A stretch of DNA of 64,000 nt, from assembly GCA_011959105.1 (NCBI GenBank), contig BLLU01000067.1, positions 1-64,000 of the forward strand. The letters run 5' to 3'. The stretch comes from Lachnospiraceae bacterium (lineage in GTDB: Bacteria; Bacillota; Clostridia; Lachnospirales; Lachnospiraceae). Positions 8,399 to 16,667 of this stretch are shown here, piece after piece. A program made the position numbers and the translations under genes. The notes below the pieces were generated by a model, which saw only the letters and a list, made by a program, of their open reading frames with translations, did not search any database and had not been told where the DNA came from. Numbering within the stretch: position 1 is the first letter of the stretch; each line of letters begins with the position of its first letter.

Positions 8399-9775
8399 TT
8401 AACCGATAATCCAGAATGGCCCTCCTGCAGCGGCGCCCTGGCTGGCCTCCCGCAAAATCACGGATAAATCCCACATCTGCCCGCTCCTGTGGTAGCTGGC
8501 AGGGTCAGCCACCAAAATCTTCCCATTCTGCACGCCCCTCAGCACAATAAAATGCCCCGACTTTGTAAAGTGTCCCTGGGACATGATCGCAACCACCAGC
8601 TTCCCTTCCGCCAGCGCATCCAGGATCCGCTGGGGCTCTGCCGCCGTACAGCCGGACACATTCAGTCCCCAGTTCCTTGCGGCGGCAGGGATCAGCGCAT
8701 GGTAGGAGCCGCTGTCCTTACACCAGTAACCGCTTTGATAGGACCATTCCGCCATAGCCGCAGGGTCAACCGTCCTGTCTGTGAGGGAGGATACCACGAT
8801 TGCCATGGCAGTAGGGCCGCAGCCGTGGCTCCCGATATGGTCGGTGCCGTAAGGCTTACCTGCATAGCGCTCATCCAGCTGGTTGTAGTAGACCACCTCC
8901 GTCACGCCATCCGTAAAGCGCACATCCCCCAGGGAGGGGATGGATTTCCCGTCCCATTCCGTGATCCCCTGCATCATGCCGTCACCTAAAAACAGGCTCA
9001 GGTTCTGTGCATAGTCATTGGCAAGGGCCATCTGTTCCCCGTTCAGCCCAAAGACCTGTTCGGAGAAATAGGCTTCCCCGTTATAAACAATGGTATAGAC
9101 CCGCCAGTCTTCCGTAACAGAAACCTCTTTTCCGGTAGCAGGGTCCGTTTCGGTCCTTGTCCTTGTTTCTTCCGCCTGCGTGTAGGAGTACAGATGACTT
9201 TGGCCGGCACGCAATGTATTTTCCATGTCGGAAATAGAGATGCCGGCATAATCCCCGCTTTTATAGGCGCAGTACATACCGATAAACTGGTTGGCATTAT
9301 AGAGGGGGCTGCCGGCATAAGGGTTGATAACCTCCATTTCATCCGCCCCGGAGGATGTAAAATCTGCCTCGATCTGCTTCATGGTGTCCTCCAGGCCTCC
9401 GGACATGATCCCGTCTATGGCGGCGGTGATCTCGGACACATTTTCCAGGATGGCCGCATTATTGTTCAGGATTGGCGCATCGGTTAAAGCCGTGGAAGAA
9501 AAGGCATCCGACAGGCCGCCAAAGATCACGGCAGGAAGTGACACCACGAATACCACCGGGATCAGCAGCAGCGCAACAACAGCGATGATGACCTTTCCCA
9601 CCAGCCTGCGGTTCTCCCAGAGCGCACCGGCAACAGCACCATAAGGCCCGGCGGCGGCTCCTTTTGCGGCTCCCGATACCGCCTTTCCAGCCTTCACAGC
9701 GCCCCTTATCATGTGTGCAACCGCGCGTCCTGTTTCCAACGTCTCCGACAGGCCGCTTTTCTGTTCGTTTTCCAT
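8399..9775 (-). CDS. membrane-anchored C39-like cysteine peptidase of the conjugative element
   Basis: This 458-residue protein has an N-terminal Ala/Gly-rich cytoplasmic stretch, one membrane segment at about 61-85 (VGKVIIAVVALLLIPVVFVV) and a large extracellular part. The C-terminal 160 residues are a peptidase C39-like domain. The nucleophile Cys lies in GCGPTAMAIV near residue 318, the His in GHFIVLRG near 409, and the Asp in VADPAS. In this position elements of this kind usually encode a cell-wall hydrolase that opens the envelope for the mating channel; this protein is likely the equivalent, though a true C39 processing role cannot be excluded. The middle region (about 90-290) is probably for wall or partner binding and is not recognised. 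Confidence 0.8.
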   Translation of the reverse strand: MENEQKSGLSETLETGRAVAHMIRGAVKAGKAVSGAAKGAAAGPYGAVAGALWENRRLVGKVIIAVVALLLIPVVFVVSLPAVIFGGLSDAFSSTALTDAPILNNNAAILENVSEITAAIDGIMSGGLEDTMKQIEADFTSSGADEMEVINPYAGSPLYNANQFIGMYCAYKSGDYAGISISDMENTLRAGQSHLYSYTQAEETRTRTETDPATGKEVSVTEDWRVYTIVYNGEAYFSEQVFGLNGEQMALANDYAQNLSLFLGDGMMQGITEWDGKSIPSLGDVRFTDGVTEVVYYNQLDERYAGKPYGTDHIGSHGCGPTAMAIVVSSLTDRTVDPAAMAEWSYQSGYWCKDSGSYHALIPAAARNWGLNVSGCTAAEPQRILDALAEGKLVVAIMSQGHFTKSGHFIVLRGVQNGKILVADPASYHRSGQMWDLSVILREASQGAAAGGPFWIIG

Positions 9776-9797
9776 TTTTCCTCCTTTCTCCGCCTAT

Positions 9798-9890
9798 GAA
9801 GAACGCTGTCCTTGCGTTCTTCGATGTGAAGAAGCTCTGCTTTTGCAGAGCGTGAAATCGCTTAGCAAGGAACGCGCTTAGTGATTTCCT
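9798..9890. repeat. run of three hairpins between transfer genes
   Basis: GAAGAACGC / GCGTTCTTC (9798-9806 and 9814-9822) makes a 9-bp stem. GCTCTGC / GCAGAGC (9834-9840 and 9845-9851) makes a 7-bp stem with a TTTT loop. GAAATC / GATTTC (from 9854 to about 9889) makes an imperfect third. All lie in the 115-bp gap between the C39-like peptidase gene and the gene upstream of it. No strong T-run follows, so processing or partial attenuation is more likely than termination. Confidence 0.5.
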
Positions 9891-10856
9891 TCACATTTTC
9901 TCCCTTCTCTTGGGCGGCTGGGGCAGTTTCTTCACAATGGACTCCTTATAGGCAATGGAGCCGTCCGGAGCCATGTACGGGGACTTATCCACACTGTCCT
10001 GCGCATACTGCTTGTACCAGGAGCTGCCATCCGCCGCCTGTATGGTGGTATAGTTTCCCTCCGGGGCGGCATACTGGGCTGCATGGTACATCCCAAAGGC
10101 GATCCCCTGGGGATGTTCCTCCGAGGTTTCCGTCCCGGTGATGCGCCCGCCGCCGATCTCCACATCCGAAAAGACGGGCACCTGCCCGGCATTCTCCCCC
10201 AGGGCCGCATAGCCGAGATAGGACTGGAGCGCCTGGGACGCCTCCGGCCCGCTCATAAAGCCAAGGTCTGCAATGCTTCCCGCAGCCACGGTCCCTATGA
10301 CATTGTTGGCAAAGCTGCCGCCCTTACTGACAGAGGAAGCGTAAATATGGCTCCCGATCCCCCCACCGGACTTCCCTGAGGAACGGCTGACGCTTGTTTT
10401 GGAGGAAGCGGTCGCCGACTTTACAGCGCTGTTTGTAATGCGGCTGCCCACGATCCCGGCAAGCCCTCCGGACATAAACCCTTTGGAACCGGCATTCATG
10501 TGGGCGGAAACCTTGCTGTGGCCTCCGCCGAAGTACTGACTGGAGAAATTCTTCAGCCCTCCTATCCCTCTCGCCGCGATCATCGCCTCCGCCAGCATGG
10601 AGCCGCCCGTGTGCCCCACATTGATCCCCAGGCTGGACATAAAGGAATCTATCTTCTGGGACACCTTCAAAAAAGCAATGGCACAGAGGAACCATATCAG
10701 CACATTTCCGGATGCGGCCTCTTTGCCCATGGCGTTCACCTGGTCCTGTATCTCGCTCTCCGTCATGGCAAAGACAGGCTGGCAGAACGAAAAGCAAAGA
10801 ACCGCCGCCATGCAGACCGAAAGTATGAACCGCCTGAATCTTTTCATTTTTTGCAT
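9891..10856 (-). CDS. secreted or membrane conjugation protein, Ser/Gly-rich
   Basis: The longest frame begins at 10979, but AAGGAGAG lies just before an ATG at 10856. From there the first 30 residues are an excellent signal peptide: basic MQKMKRFRR, hydrophobic core, then QPVFA. The mature protein (321 residues in total) has one or two membrane segments near 48-66 (VLIWFLCAIAFLKV). A Ser/Gly/Lys-rich stretch follows at about 110-190, then a mixed C-terminal region ending in basic KKLPQPPKRREKM. It stands between the VirB6-like and C39-like genes, so it is probably an envelope part of the mating apparatus. No named family is recognised with confidence. Confidence 0.7.
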   Translation of the reverse strand: MQKMKRFRRFILSVCMAAVLCFSFCQPVFAMTESEIQDQVNAMGKEAASGNVLIWFLCAIAFLKVSQKIDSFMSSLGINVGHTGGSMLAEAMIAARGIGGLKNFSSQYFGGGHSKVSAHMNAGSKGFMSGGLAGIVGSRITNSAVKSATASSKTSVSRSSGKSGGGIGSHIYASSVSKGGSFANNVIGTVAAGSIADLGFMSGPEASQALQSYLGYAALGENAGQVPVFSDVEIGGGRITGTETSEEHPQGIAFGMYHAAQYAAPEGNYTTIQAADGSSWYKQYAQDSVDKSPYMAPDGSIAYKESIVKKLPQPPKRREKM

Positions 10857-10911
10857 TATACTCTCCTTTCCTGCCGCAGCCCGGAAATACGGGCGCAGGC
10901 ACAGGTTTTTC

Positions 10912-11622
10912 CTACAAAGAAAGCGGGTTAGCCAGAAAGGCCCCCACCATGGATGTAAACAGCCGCAGGCACCACGCATTCATGATCAGCAGGAACACCT
11001 GCCCGCCGAACATCCGGCACCACGACTTAAAGATATTGGATGTGCTCTGGGACGCCCCCATGGAAAAGGCCACAGGCGCCGTATAGACCAGCACCCCCAG
11101 CAGCACATACCGCTCCGCCGCCTCAAAAAGCAGCTTGATGTAATTCCACGCAAGGATCAGCACCAGTATCAGCGAGATCAGCGCCACCGCCCCGTTTGCA
11201 CACACGCCTACCACCGCCAGGATGACGGAATTAAAGCTTGCAAAGTCAAGCGCCGGTATGGCAGAGGTCAGTATCCAGTCGTAAGGCGTTCCGCCTATCT
11301 TTAAGACCGTCCCTATGATGTCATCCGAAAAATAGGCCAGCAGGATGAACAGGACTGAGCGGACGCTCAGCTTCACGGGATCCTCCGCCTCTATCCCCGC
11401 GCCCAGCCCATAGTTCTTGAAAAGCTGCCATACCCAGTTTAATAAAATAATCCCGATGGAGAGCGCCACGAAGACCTCGTACAGGGTCCCTGCCGCCGGA
11501 AAGTAGCGCAGGAACACGGACATATCACACCCCAGCGCACCCAAAACCGAGGTTGATACCAGATCCAGGCCGTGCATCACCTGCTCTGCAATCCACTCCA
11601 CAATGCCGTCTAAGATACCCAC
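10912..11622 (-). CDS. VirB6/TrbL-like conjugation channel membrane protein
   Basis: This 236-residue polytopic membrane protein has about five to six hydrophobic segments, for example ALSIGIILLNWVWQLF, SVRSVLFILLAYF, AVVGVCANGAVALISLILVLIL and YVLLGVLVYTAPVAFSM. The last segment, followed by SQSTSNIFKSWCRMF, is a hallmark of the TrbL/VirB6 family in Gram-positive elements, where these proteins form part of the inner-membrane channel. It lies between the small VirB2-like gene and a secreted protein gene, the usual order. Family assignment is by topology and this C-terminal phrase. It starts MGILDGIVEWI; a GAAAGGGG site lies some way upstream. Confidence 0.8.
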   Translation of the reverse strand: MGILDGIVEWIAEQVMHGLDLVSTSVLGALGCDMSVFLRYFPAAGTLYEVFVALSIGIILLNWVWQLFKNYGLGAGIEAEDPVKLSVRSVLFILLAYFSDDIIGTVLKIGGTPYDWILTSAIPALDFASFNSVILAVVGVCANGAVALISLILVLILAWNYIKLLFEAAERYVLLGVLVYTAPVAFSMGASQSTSNIFKSWCRMFGGQVFLLIMNAWCLRLFTSMVGAFLANPLSL

Positions 11623-11642
11623 ACGATCACCCCTTTCTTAGC

Positions 11643-12041
11643 CTATGGCGTCGGCGTCCATTTCCCGCCGGCGAAAAACGGAGTGACATAAGCCATGATG
11701 AAGCCCAGGCCGTTCAGCACCACCCAAGTGACGCAGATCCTCTTTAACCACGCCCGGCTCTCATCCACCGTGCGCCCTGAACGGGAAAAATTCATCAGCA
11801 GCAACGCCACGGACGCCGTCACAATGGCCGCCACCGTGGAAATGAGGACGATCTGGTTATACACGTCCTGCATGATCTCGCTCGCCTTGGTCCATACATC
11901 CGTGGCGGCATATACCGGCTGTGTAAAAGCCAGGAACGCCATGCCTGTAAGGAAACCAAAATAGGCTGCCTGCGCTATGGGCAGCCTGTGGCGCCTCCCC
12001 CTGTCTGTTTCCTTCTGGAACTTGTCTGCTCTTTTCTTCAA
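11643..12041 (-). CDS. small membrane protein, VirB2-like candidate
   Basis: This 132-residue protein has a very basic N-terminus (MKKRADKFQKETDRGRRHR), a signal-like hydrophobic stretch ending FTQPVYAA (about 25-46), and two further hydrophobic helices (VLISTVAAIVTASVALLLM region and WVVLNGLGFIMAYV). Signal peptide plus two helices is the plan of VirB2/TrbC pilins, and the position just before the VirB6-like gene fits. In this part of clostridial elements short proteins of this topology are regular. The pilin assignment is inference from topology and order; sequence similarity to known pilins was not tested. Confidence 0.6.
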   Translation of the reverse strand: MKKRADKFQKETDRGRRHRLPIAQAAYFGFLTGMAFLAFTQPVYAATDVWTKASEIMQDVYNQIVLISTVAAIVTASVALLLMNFSRSGRTVDESRAWLKRICVTWVVLNGLGFIMAYVTPFFAGGKWTPTP

Positions 12042-12257
12042 TTTACCAACCTCCTATCTGGTTTTTTGCATAAAGAAAGGCCATGCCCTTTTTATGCGAC
12101 ACAGCCTTTCTTCCGGGCAGAAAAACAGCACCCTGTAAAGGATGCCGGATTCTGCCCTGATTTGTTCTGGGTACAATTTTCAACATACACAGTTTAGCAC
12201 ATCAGTATTTGCGGTAAAAGAGCAAACCTGTGCCAATTTCATGCCTTTCTGTGCCAT

Positions 12258-12797
12258 TTATGTGCCAGACCCCGTTTCCGGCACAAATTTCTCCAGAATC
12301 TCCATGCTCTCCTTGGAGGTATACCCCCACAGAATGGAACTCAGCGCCTCTATCGCCTCCTGCCTCCTGCGGTAATAGGTGCGGAAACTGATGTCCCGGA
12401 TATGGGGGCGCAGCTGCTCCACAATCTCTTCCACGTTCTTCATCTGCTGCGGGGAAAGGAATGTGTAGTACAGGAGCCAGTAATAGATTTCCCCGTTCTT
12501 GTGCTTGTTCCTGAGCAGTTCCACGGAACTGTCCAGCAGTTTGATCATCCGGTGGCTGCGCTCTATGCACTTGGCATGGTGTTCAATGTCTCCGCCGGCA
12601 ATGTCCGCCCCCGCCAGGTACACCGATTCCAGGAAGTCCTCGATGGAACTGCCATACTCGATCTCAAACCTGTTCCTCACCTGCTGCACCGACAGCTCCA
12701 GGCTCCAGACCACATCCCTGTATTTCTTCAGCAGCTTCCATGTATCATGATACAGCGGATTCTCCGCAATATCCATCTCCCTCTGTTTCTTCATCAT
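12258..12797 (-). CDS. putative sigma-like/ArpU-like regulator
   Basis: This 179-residue all-helical cytoplasmic protein is Glu/Arg/Tyr-rich. The C-terminal part (about 130-165: IRDISFRTYYRRRQEAIEAL) looks like the helix-turn-helix of sigma region 4-like regulators such as ArpU or RinA. The N-terminal part (LLKKYRDVVWSLELSVQQVR) may be a dimer helix. It follows the winged-helix gene by 2 bp, so the two are co-transcribed and likely translationally coupled. A role as regulator of the transfer operon is inferred. The family is not certain. Confidence 0.5.
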   Translation of the reverse strand: MMKKQREMDIAENPLYHDTWKLLKKYRDVVWSLELSVQQVRNRFEIEYGSSIEDFLESVYLAGADIAGGDIEHHAKCIERSHRMIKLLDSSVELLRNKHKNGEIYYWLLYYTFLSPQQMKNVEEIVEQLRPHIRDISFRTYYRRRQEAIEALSSILWGYTSKESMEILEKFVPETGSGT

Positions 12798-12799
12798 CC

Positions 12800-13957
12800 C
12801 TATACCTCCTTTTCCTTCCCGCCGGCAGGCGAGAGCGTCAGTTCAAATGTATAGACCTGTCCGCCATTTCTGCAGCAGACCTCCATCCCAATGCGCCTGC
12901 CCGATACCCCGTGTGGGCGGCATAAATACTTTCCCTCCCAGTCGTCTGATAAAGGATATAACTTGTACTTAGCTTTGGGGCATCGGAAACAGGAAACCCC
13001 TTGTGAATCAAGGATTTCCGCCACCTTCCTCATCAGAGCCTCCATGTGTGATTTTGATACGCTGGACAGTCCTTCTGAAACGCACACCTCCGGCTCCGGG
13101 GCGCCATTCTCTTCCACGGCATTGTCACTGTCCTTGTCCGGCAGACTGATCTTGATATTCAAACTCATTGCAACCTCCTCCTTGTCGATCAGGACATCAG
13201 AAATCTGGAACATGGTGGACAGGTAATTCTGCAGGTAAATGACACTGCCCTTCGTGCCGGGAAACGCCATCAGCGATATATGACCCTGCCTTTCAAATTT
13301 TTTCAGCACCCGGCCCACAGTGGCCTTTGAGATTCCCCAGCGTCCCGCCAGCTCACCATAATTCACCAGCGGGCTGCCAGTGCCGTTGCGCAAGTAAACC
13401 ACCGGGCCTGCCTCCGACCCCTGCACCTGTCCGTCGTTATAGACAGTAGACAGCCACAGGTCCAGCAGGATGTCCATCTCGGAACACCGCCCGGCGCCCA
13501 CCATCTCCGTTGCCACCGTGAACGGCATAAAGAAAAAGCCCGTGTCCTTCTGGCATGGGCAGTTGTAATCCAGCACCGTGTTATGCTTTTTCCAGTCCCG
13601 GATCTTATACTTGACGATCTTCCCCCGCCCCAGGGACAGGTACGAGATCAGGTTCCTTTTCTGCAGCTCGTCCAATATGTCAAGCGCCTGGTGCTGAAAA
13701 TGCGTGCGGAACCATCCGGCCAGCTCCTTTACGGTACAGATCCACTCTCCTGGATAGACCGTGTAGCTGATCCCGTCTATGCGGCGGTAGGATGTACGGA
13801 AATTCGCATAACTGCAAAGCACCGTAAAATAAAAAAGACCGGAGCCCCCGCCTGTGCGAATGCCCTGGTCCGTGATTAGTGACTGGACGAACTGCCTGTA
13901 AATGCGGCAGCGTGGATAGTCCACCACCTGTTTTATTTGTAGTTGATATTCTGACAT
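12800..13957 (-). CDS. winged-helix protein leading the transfer operon
   Basis: This is the first gene of the minus-strand transfer cluster, 385 residues. Two winged-helix-like regions are visible. One lies at about 65-120 (WICTVKELAGWFR, then LDILDELQKRNLISYL). The other is at about 205-250 (LAGRWGISKATVGRVLKKFE, then GHISLMAFPG), a clear MarR/GntR-like recognition pattern. The C-terminal 90 residues contain Cys pairs (SCFRCPKAKYKLYPL, KYLCRPHG, VCCRN) that could bind zinc. AGGAGGC precedes the ATG. It could be a replication initiator or a transcription factor; two winged helices fit either. No experimental function is implied. Confidence 0.6.
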   Translation of the reverse strand: MSEYQLQIKQVVDYPRCRIYRQFVQSLITDQGIRTGGGSGLFYFTVLCSYANFRTSYRRIDGISYTVYPGEWICTVKELAGWFRTHFQHQALDILDELQKRNLISYLSLGRGKIVKYKIRDWKKHNTVLDYNCPCQKDTGFFFMPFTVATEMVGAGRCSEMDILLDLWLSTVYNDGQVQGSEAGPVVYLRNGTGSPLVNYGELAGRWGISKATVGRVLKKFERQGHISLMAFPGTKGSVIYLQNYLSTMFQISDVLIDKEEVAMSLNIKISLPDKDSDNAVEENGAPEPEVCVSEGLSSVSKSHMEALMRKVAEILDSQGVSCFRCPKAKYKLYPLSDDWEGKYLCRPHGVSGRRIGMEVCCRNGGQVYTFELTLSPAGGKEKEV

Positions 13958-14041
13958 TTCATGCCTCCTTTGTTGTTTTATAGTTTTCCTGAAGGCATAA
14001 TATATCTTCTTTATATCTTTATATATTGCAATTTTTATAAT

Positions 14042-14050
14042 ATTATAACA
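14042..14050 (-). promoter_or_regulatory. candidate extended -10 promoter for the transfer operon
   Basis: On the minus strand the sequence reads TGTTATAAT, an exact extended -10 (TG-N-TATAAT). It lies about 85 bp upstream of the winged-helix gene. No good -35 is seen at 17 bp. It sits just beyond the 3' end of the DUF2971 gene, which separates element cargo from the transfer operon. Confidence 0.4.
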
Positions 14051-14076
14051 CGTTTAGTTAAGCCATTTATTTAAGC

Positions 14077-14886
14077 TTATAGATATGTATATGAAATTCC
14101 ATTTGCCTCACAGAAAATTTCCAATTCCTTAACCGTATCATAACAGCATTTATTGCCAATAACGATTTTAGATACACTTAATTTAAAATCTGTATATGGT
14201 TTTGCTATCCCTTTATAGTGCAGCCTTTCTTTAATATTCATTTCAACTCGCCCACTGTTAAGTTCTGCTAAGTCATATGGACAATAAAGCATTCTGACTT
14301 CTTTTTCTTTTGTTGAATCCATGTTAGCTGTAATATTAACCGGATTCTTAATTACCCAAGGAAATATTGCAAGAGCAAGATTTTTACCGGTAATTGCCGA
14401 AATTATCATTTGTTCAAAATCTATGCCTGTTTTTTCTAAATACTCCACAGGATATAAATAATCATAATCCCCCACATTATACTCTATACAAATGCCATTC
14501 CCACTTGCAACATAATCTTGCCACATACTTTTTTGATACTCATAAGTTAATGAATATACATCATACATTTCCGTGAGATAATTTACCAATAAATGTACGC
14601 TATTTGTGCTACGTCCTGTAACTTGAGAGATTTTCTTTGCGTTATAGTTTATATAAAATTCTGTTTCATCATTTAGTGTTTTGTAAAACGAAAACCATAT
14701 TTTCCCTTGTTTCAAAGTTTCAATTTTTGTCCTAACCAAAGACGCATCCCCCTCAAAAGAGATAAATTTATATACCTTATCTTTTTTAATTATCTTTTTT
14801 AAGTAATTGATTTTATATGGCGTTGCTCTATCAGGTTCTATCAAATTACCCATTAACTTTACATAATTCTCATAAAATCCACTCAT
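14077..14886 (-). CDS. DUF2971 family protein
   Basis: The family is recognised from LKQGKIWFSFYKTLNDETEF (small variations on the family's 'W FS ... NDP E') and from SMWQDYVASGNGICIEYN (the 'MW.HYA..H.G.CIEF' block). DUF2971 proteins are poorly understood and often occur in mobile or defense neighbourhoods. The longest frame starts with GTG at 14931, inside a perfect hairpin. ATG at 14886 has GAGGA 8-9 nt upstream and is preferred, giving 269 residues. The gene is AT-rich compared with the transfer genes on its left. It follows the DUF1016 nuclease gene on the same strand, so the two may act together, but the hairpin between them could also separate their expression. Confidence 0.75.
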   Translation of the reverse strand: MSGFYENYVKLMGNLIEPDRATPYKINYLKKIIKKDKVYKFISFEGDASLVRTKIETLKQGKIWFSFYKTLNDETEFYINYNAKKISQVTGRSTNSVHLLVNYLTEMYDVYSLTYEYQKSMWQDYVASGNGICIEYNVGDYDYLYPVEYLEKTGIDFEQMIISAITGKNLALAIFPWVIKNPVNITANMDSTKEKEVRMLYCPYDLAELNSGRVEMNIKERLHYKGIAKPYTDFKLSVSKIVIGNKCCYDTVKELEIFCEANGISYTYL

Positions 14887-14916
14887 ACCCTTGTCCTCAC
14901 ATACCATAGATATTCC

Positions 14917-14945
14917 AAAAAGTTCAGACACTGTCTGAACTTTTT
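14917..14945. repeat. perfect 14-bp inverted repeat containing TTCAGACACTGTCTGAA
   Basis: Two 14-nt arms around a single central C form a perfect palindrome. Its core, TTCAGACA-C-TGTCTGAA (14923-14939), recurs with a G centre at 16023-16039. Outside the core the arms end in A5 and T5, so either strand reads as a stem followed by a T-run. It could work as a bidirectional terminator. It spans the DUF1016 stop codon (14944-14946). Confidence 0.75.
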
Positions 14946-15993
14946 AATCGCCACTGCCTTTGTCAGGCTCCGCGCCATTCATGAACCTCCGAAATTCTGC
15001 CTCCAGCTGCGCCCTTTCCGGAAGATATAGCTGGTATCTGCTTACAAATACCTGATTTGTGATATTCTGTAATGCGTACTGCATGACCACTTTGTCCTGA
15101 TAGGCTCCCAGCACAATCCCAATAGGTTCCGTATCACCCTCCGTGTTCATCTCTTCACGATAATAATTCAGGTAAAAGTTCATCTGCCCAATATCCTCAT
15201 GCTGAACCTCGCCTCGCTTTAAATCCACAAGCACAAAACATTTCAAAATCCTATGATAAAACACCAAATCAACCTTATATGTTCTACCGGCAATAACAAG
15301 CTTCTGTTGTCTGCCCACATAAGTAAAACCTTTTCCCAGTTCAAGGAAAAACTGGCTGAGATTACTGACTAAAGCTTCCTCCAGGTCACCTTCACCATAT
15401 ACGGGTAGCTGCGGCAATCCTGTAAACTCGAAGACATAGGGCTCCCTCAGGATATCCTCTGGCTTTTCAATAACTTGTCCTTCTCTCGCAAGACGCATCA
15501 CTTCATTTTTATCAGAGCTTAAGGCTATCCTATGAAAGAGCATACTCTTCATCTGACGCTTTAATTCTCTTACGCCCCAGTGTTCGGACTCGCATTCTTT
15601 CTCGTAGAATGAACGCTCCAATTCATCATCCAATTTAAGGAGTTCAATATAATGGCTCCAGCTCAATAGACTGGAGCGCTGCTGTAGTTGCGGATAAACC
15701 GAATATATTTTGCGCATATAAAACACATTGCTGCGGCTAAATCCTTTACCGAACCGATCCGTCATATCTCTTGATAACCTATTGAGGACATCAGAGCCAT
15801 ATTCTGCTTTAGCATGCCCTTTCTGTTCATATTCCACAATATACTGCCCTATCTCCCAGTATGACTGTACTATTGCATTATTAACAGCGGCGGCAATGGA
15901 ATTCCTGCCTTTTTGTATCACATCGCCAACCCTTCTTAATAGTTCATCATAATCTGAATCGCCAACGACTATTTGAACATCATATTTTGACAT
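14944..15993 (-). CDS. DUF1016 (YhcG-type) PDDEXK nuclease
   Basis: This 349-residue protein has both parts of the DUF1016 family. The N-terminal helical domain (about 20-150) has NNAIVQSYWEIGQYIVEYEQ and GKGFSRSNVFYMRKIY. The C-terminal PD-(D/E)xK nuclease core has an Asp in YKVDLVFYHR and FVLVDLKRG, with GQMNFYLNYY and PIGIVLGA following. These proteins are predicted DNases found widely on mobile DNA; cellular role is not settled. AAAGAGG stands 7 nt before the ATG. The gene is bracketed by two copies of a 17-bp palindrome with centres 1100 bp apart. This raises the question whether the nuclease recognises that sequence or moves as a unit. Confidence 0.85.
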   Translation of the reverse strand: MSKYDVQIVVGDSDYDELLRRVGDVIQKGRNSIAAAVNNAIVQSYWEIGQYIVEYEQKGHAKAEYGSDVLNRLSRDMTDRFGKGFSRSNVFYMRKIYSVYPQLQQRSSLLSWSHYIELLKLDDELERSFYEKECESEHWGVRELKRQMKSMLFHRIALSSDKNEVMRLAREGQVIEKPEDILREPYVFEFTGLPQLPVYGEGDLEEALVSNLSQFFLELGKGFTYVGRQQKLVIAGRTYKVDLVFYHRILKCFVLVDLKRGEVQHEDIGQMNFYLNYYREEMNTEGDTEPIGIVLGAYQDKVVMQYALQNITNQVFVSRYQLYLPERAQLEAEFRRFMNGAEPDKGSGD

Positions 15994-16022
15994 TTTTAAA
16001 CCTCTTTCTTTGCGCTCAAAAA

Positions 16023-16039
16023 TTCAGACAGTGTCTGAA
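16023..16039. repeat. second copy of the 17-bp palindrome upstream of the DUF1016 gene
   Basis: TTCAGACA-G-TGTCTGAA lies 30 bp upstream of the nuclease start codon. It differs from the copy at 14923-14939 only at the central base. In this position it could be an operator, a nuclease site or an end of a mobile unit. Confidence 0.75.
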
Positions 16040-16392
16040 CTAATCTTATCACAATTACACTATTTGCCAAAACTTATATATATATTAACAAGCACTTATT
16101 CTTTTTACAATAAAAACATTTCCCTGCATTTATGCAAAGCGTTGAGGTACTGTCGTATCGTCCCCATCCTTTGACAATCACAAAAACCAACAACAACTTC
16201 GCCCATGTCTTGCAATGCTGCAAATACATGGGCGATTACCTGTCTCCATTGATATTTGGTTAATCCATTATCCGGCTTACTATATGCTCCACTACACACT
16301 TTACTACACACTTTTTGCATCAAGCTACGCCATTTTGCGGTAAATTACGACACTTGGCTTTCCTTCTCCAAAAGCCGCTAATCCCTGTAAAA

Positions 16393-16611
16393 TCAAGCAT
16401 TTGAGAGCATTTCGAGGCTCCTCGTAAAATGGGCAGCCATGAACTCAATAAATTCCTTCTTGAACAGCTCCATTTCTTCCGCTTCCGATAATTCCTGTGT
16501 ACTTCCCGTTTTTTCCAGTGCGAATTTCTCCGTACCATTCACATTTTTTGTGTTTCGTTTTGTTTCCACATTGTTCTGATAATAATTCTGTCCTACTCCA
16601 CTGATAGCCAT
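16393..16611 (-). CDS. short protein, possibly a truncated DUF6033-type protein
   Basis: The first 30 residues (MAISGVGQNYYQNNVETKR) recall the start of a family of Lachnospiraceae proteins that I know as DUF6033. Those are longer, so this 72-residue frame, which ends soon after FKKEFIEFMAAHF, is probably a shortened relic. GGAGG about 9 nt before the ATG supports real initiation. It stands alone between the nuclease region and the histidine kinase remains, 56 bp downstream of the latter. Function is unknown. Confidence 0.45.
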   Translation of the reverse strand: MAISGVGQNYYQNNVETKRNTKNVNGTEKFALEKTGSTQELSEAEEMELFKKEFIEFMAAHFTRSLEMLSNA

Positions 16612-16667
16612 TTTTATTCCTCCGTTTTAATCTGTTTTTGAGTTTCATCAAATGCAAGGTCATTTAC

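Noticed and set aside
16105..16323. 72-residue minus-strand frame between the nuclease palindrome and the DUF6033-like relic
   Set aside because: No RBS, no family recognised, AT-rich surroundings. It may be a remnant, but I cannot support a gene. The 16040-16392 stretch otherwise holds nothing that I recognise.
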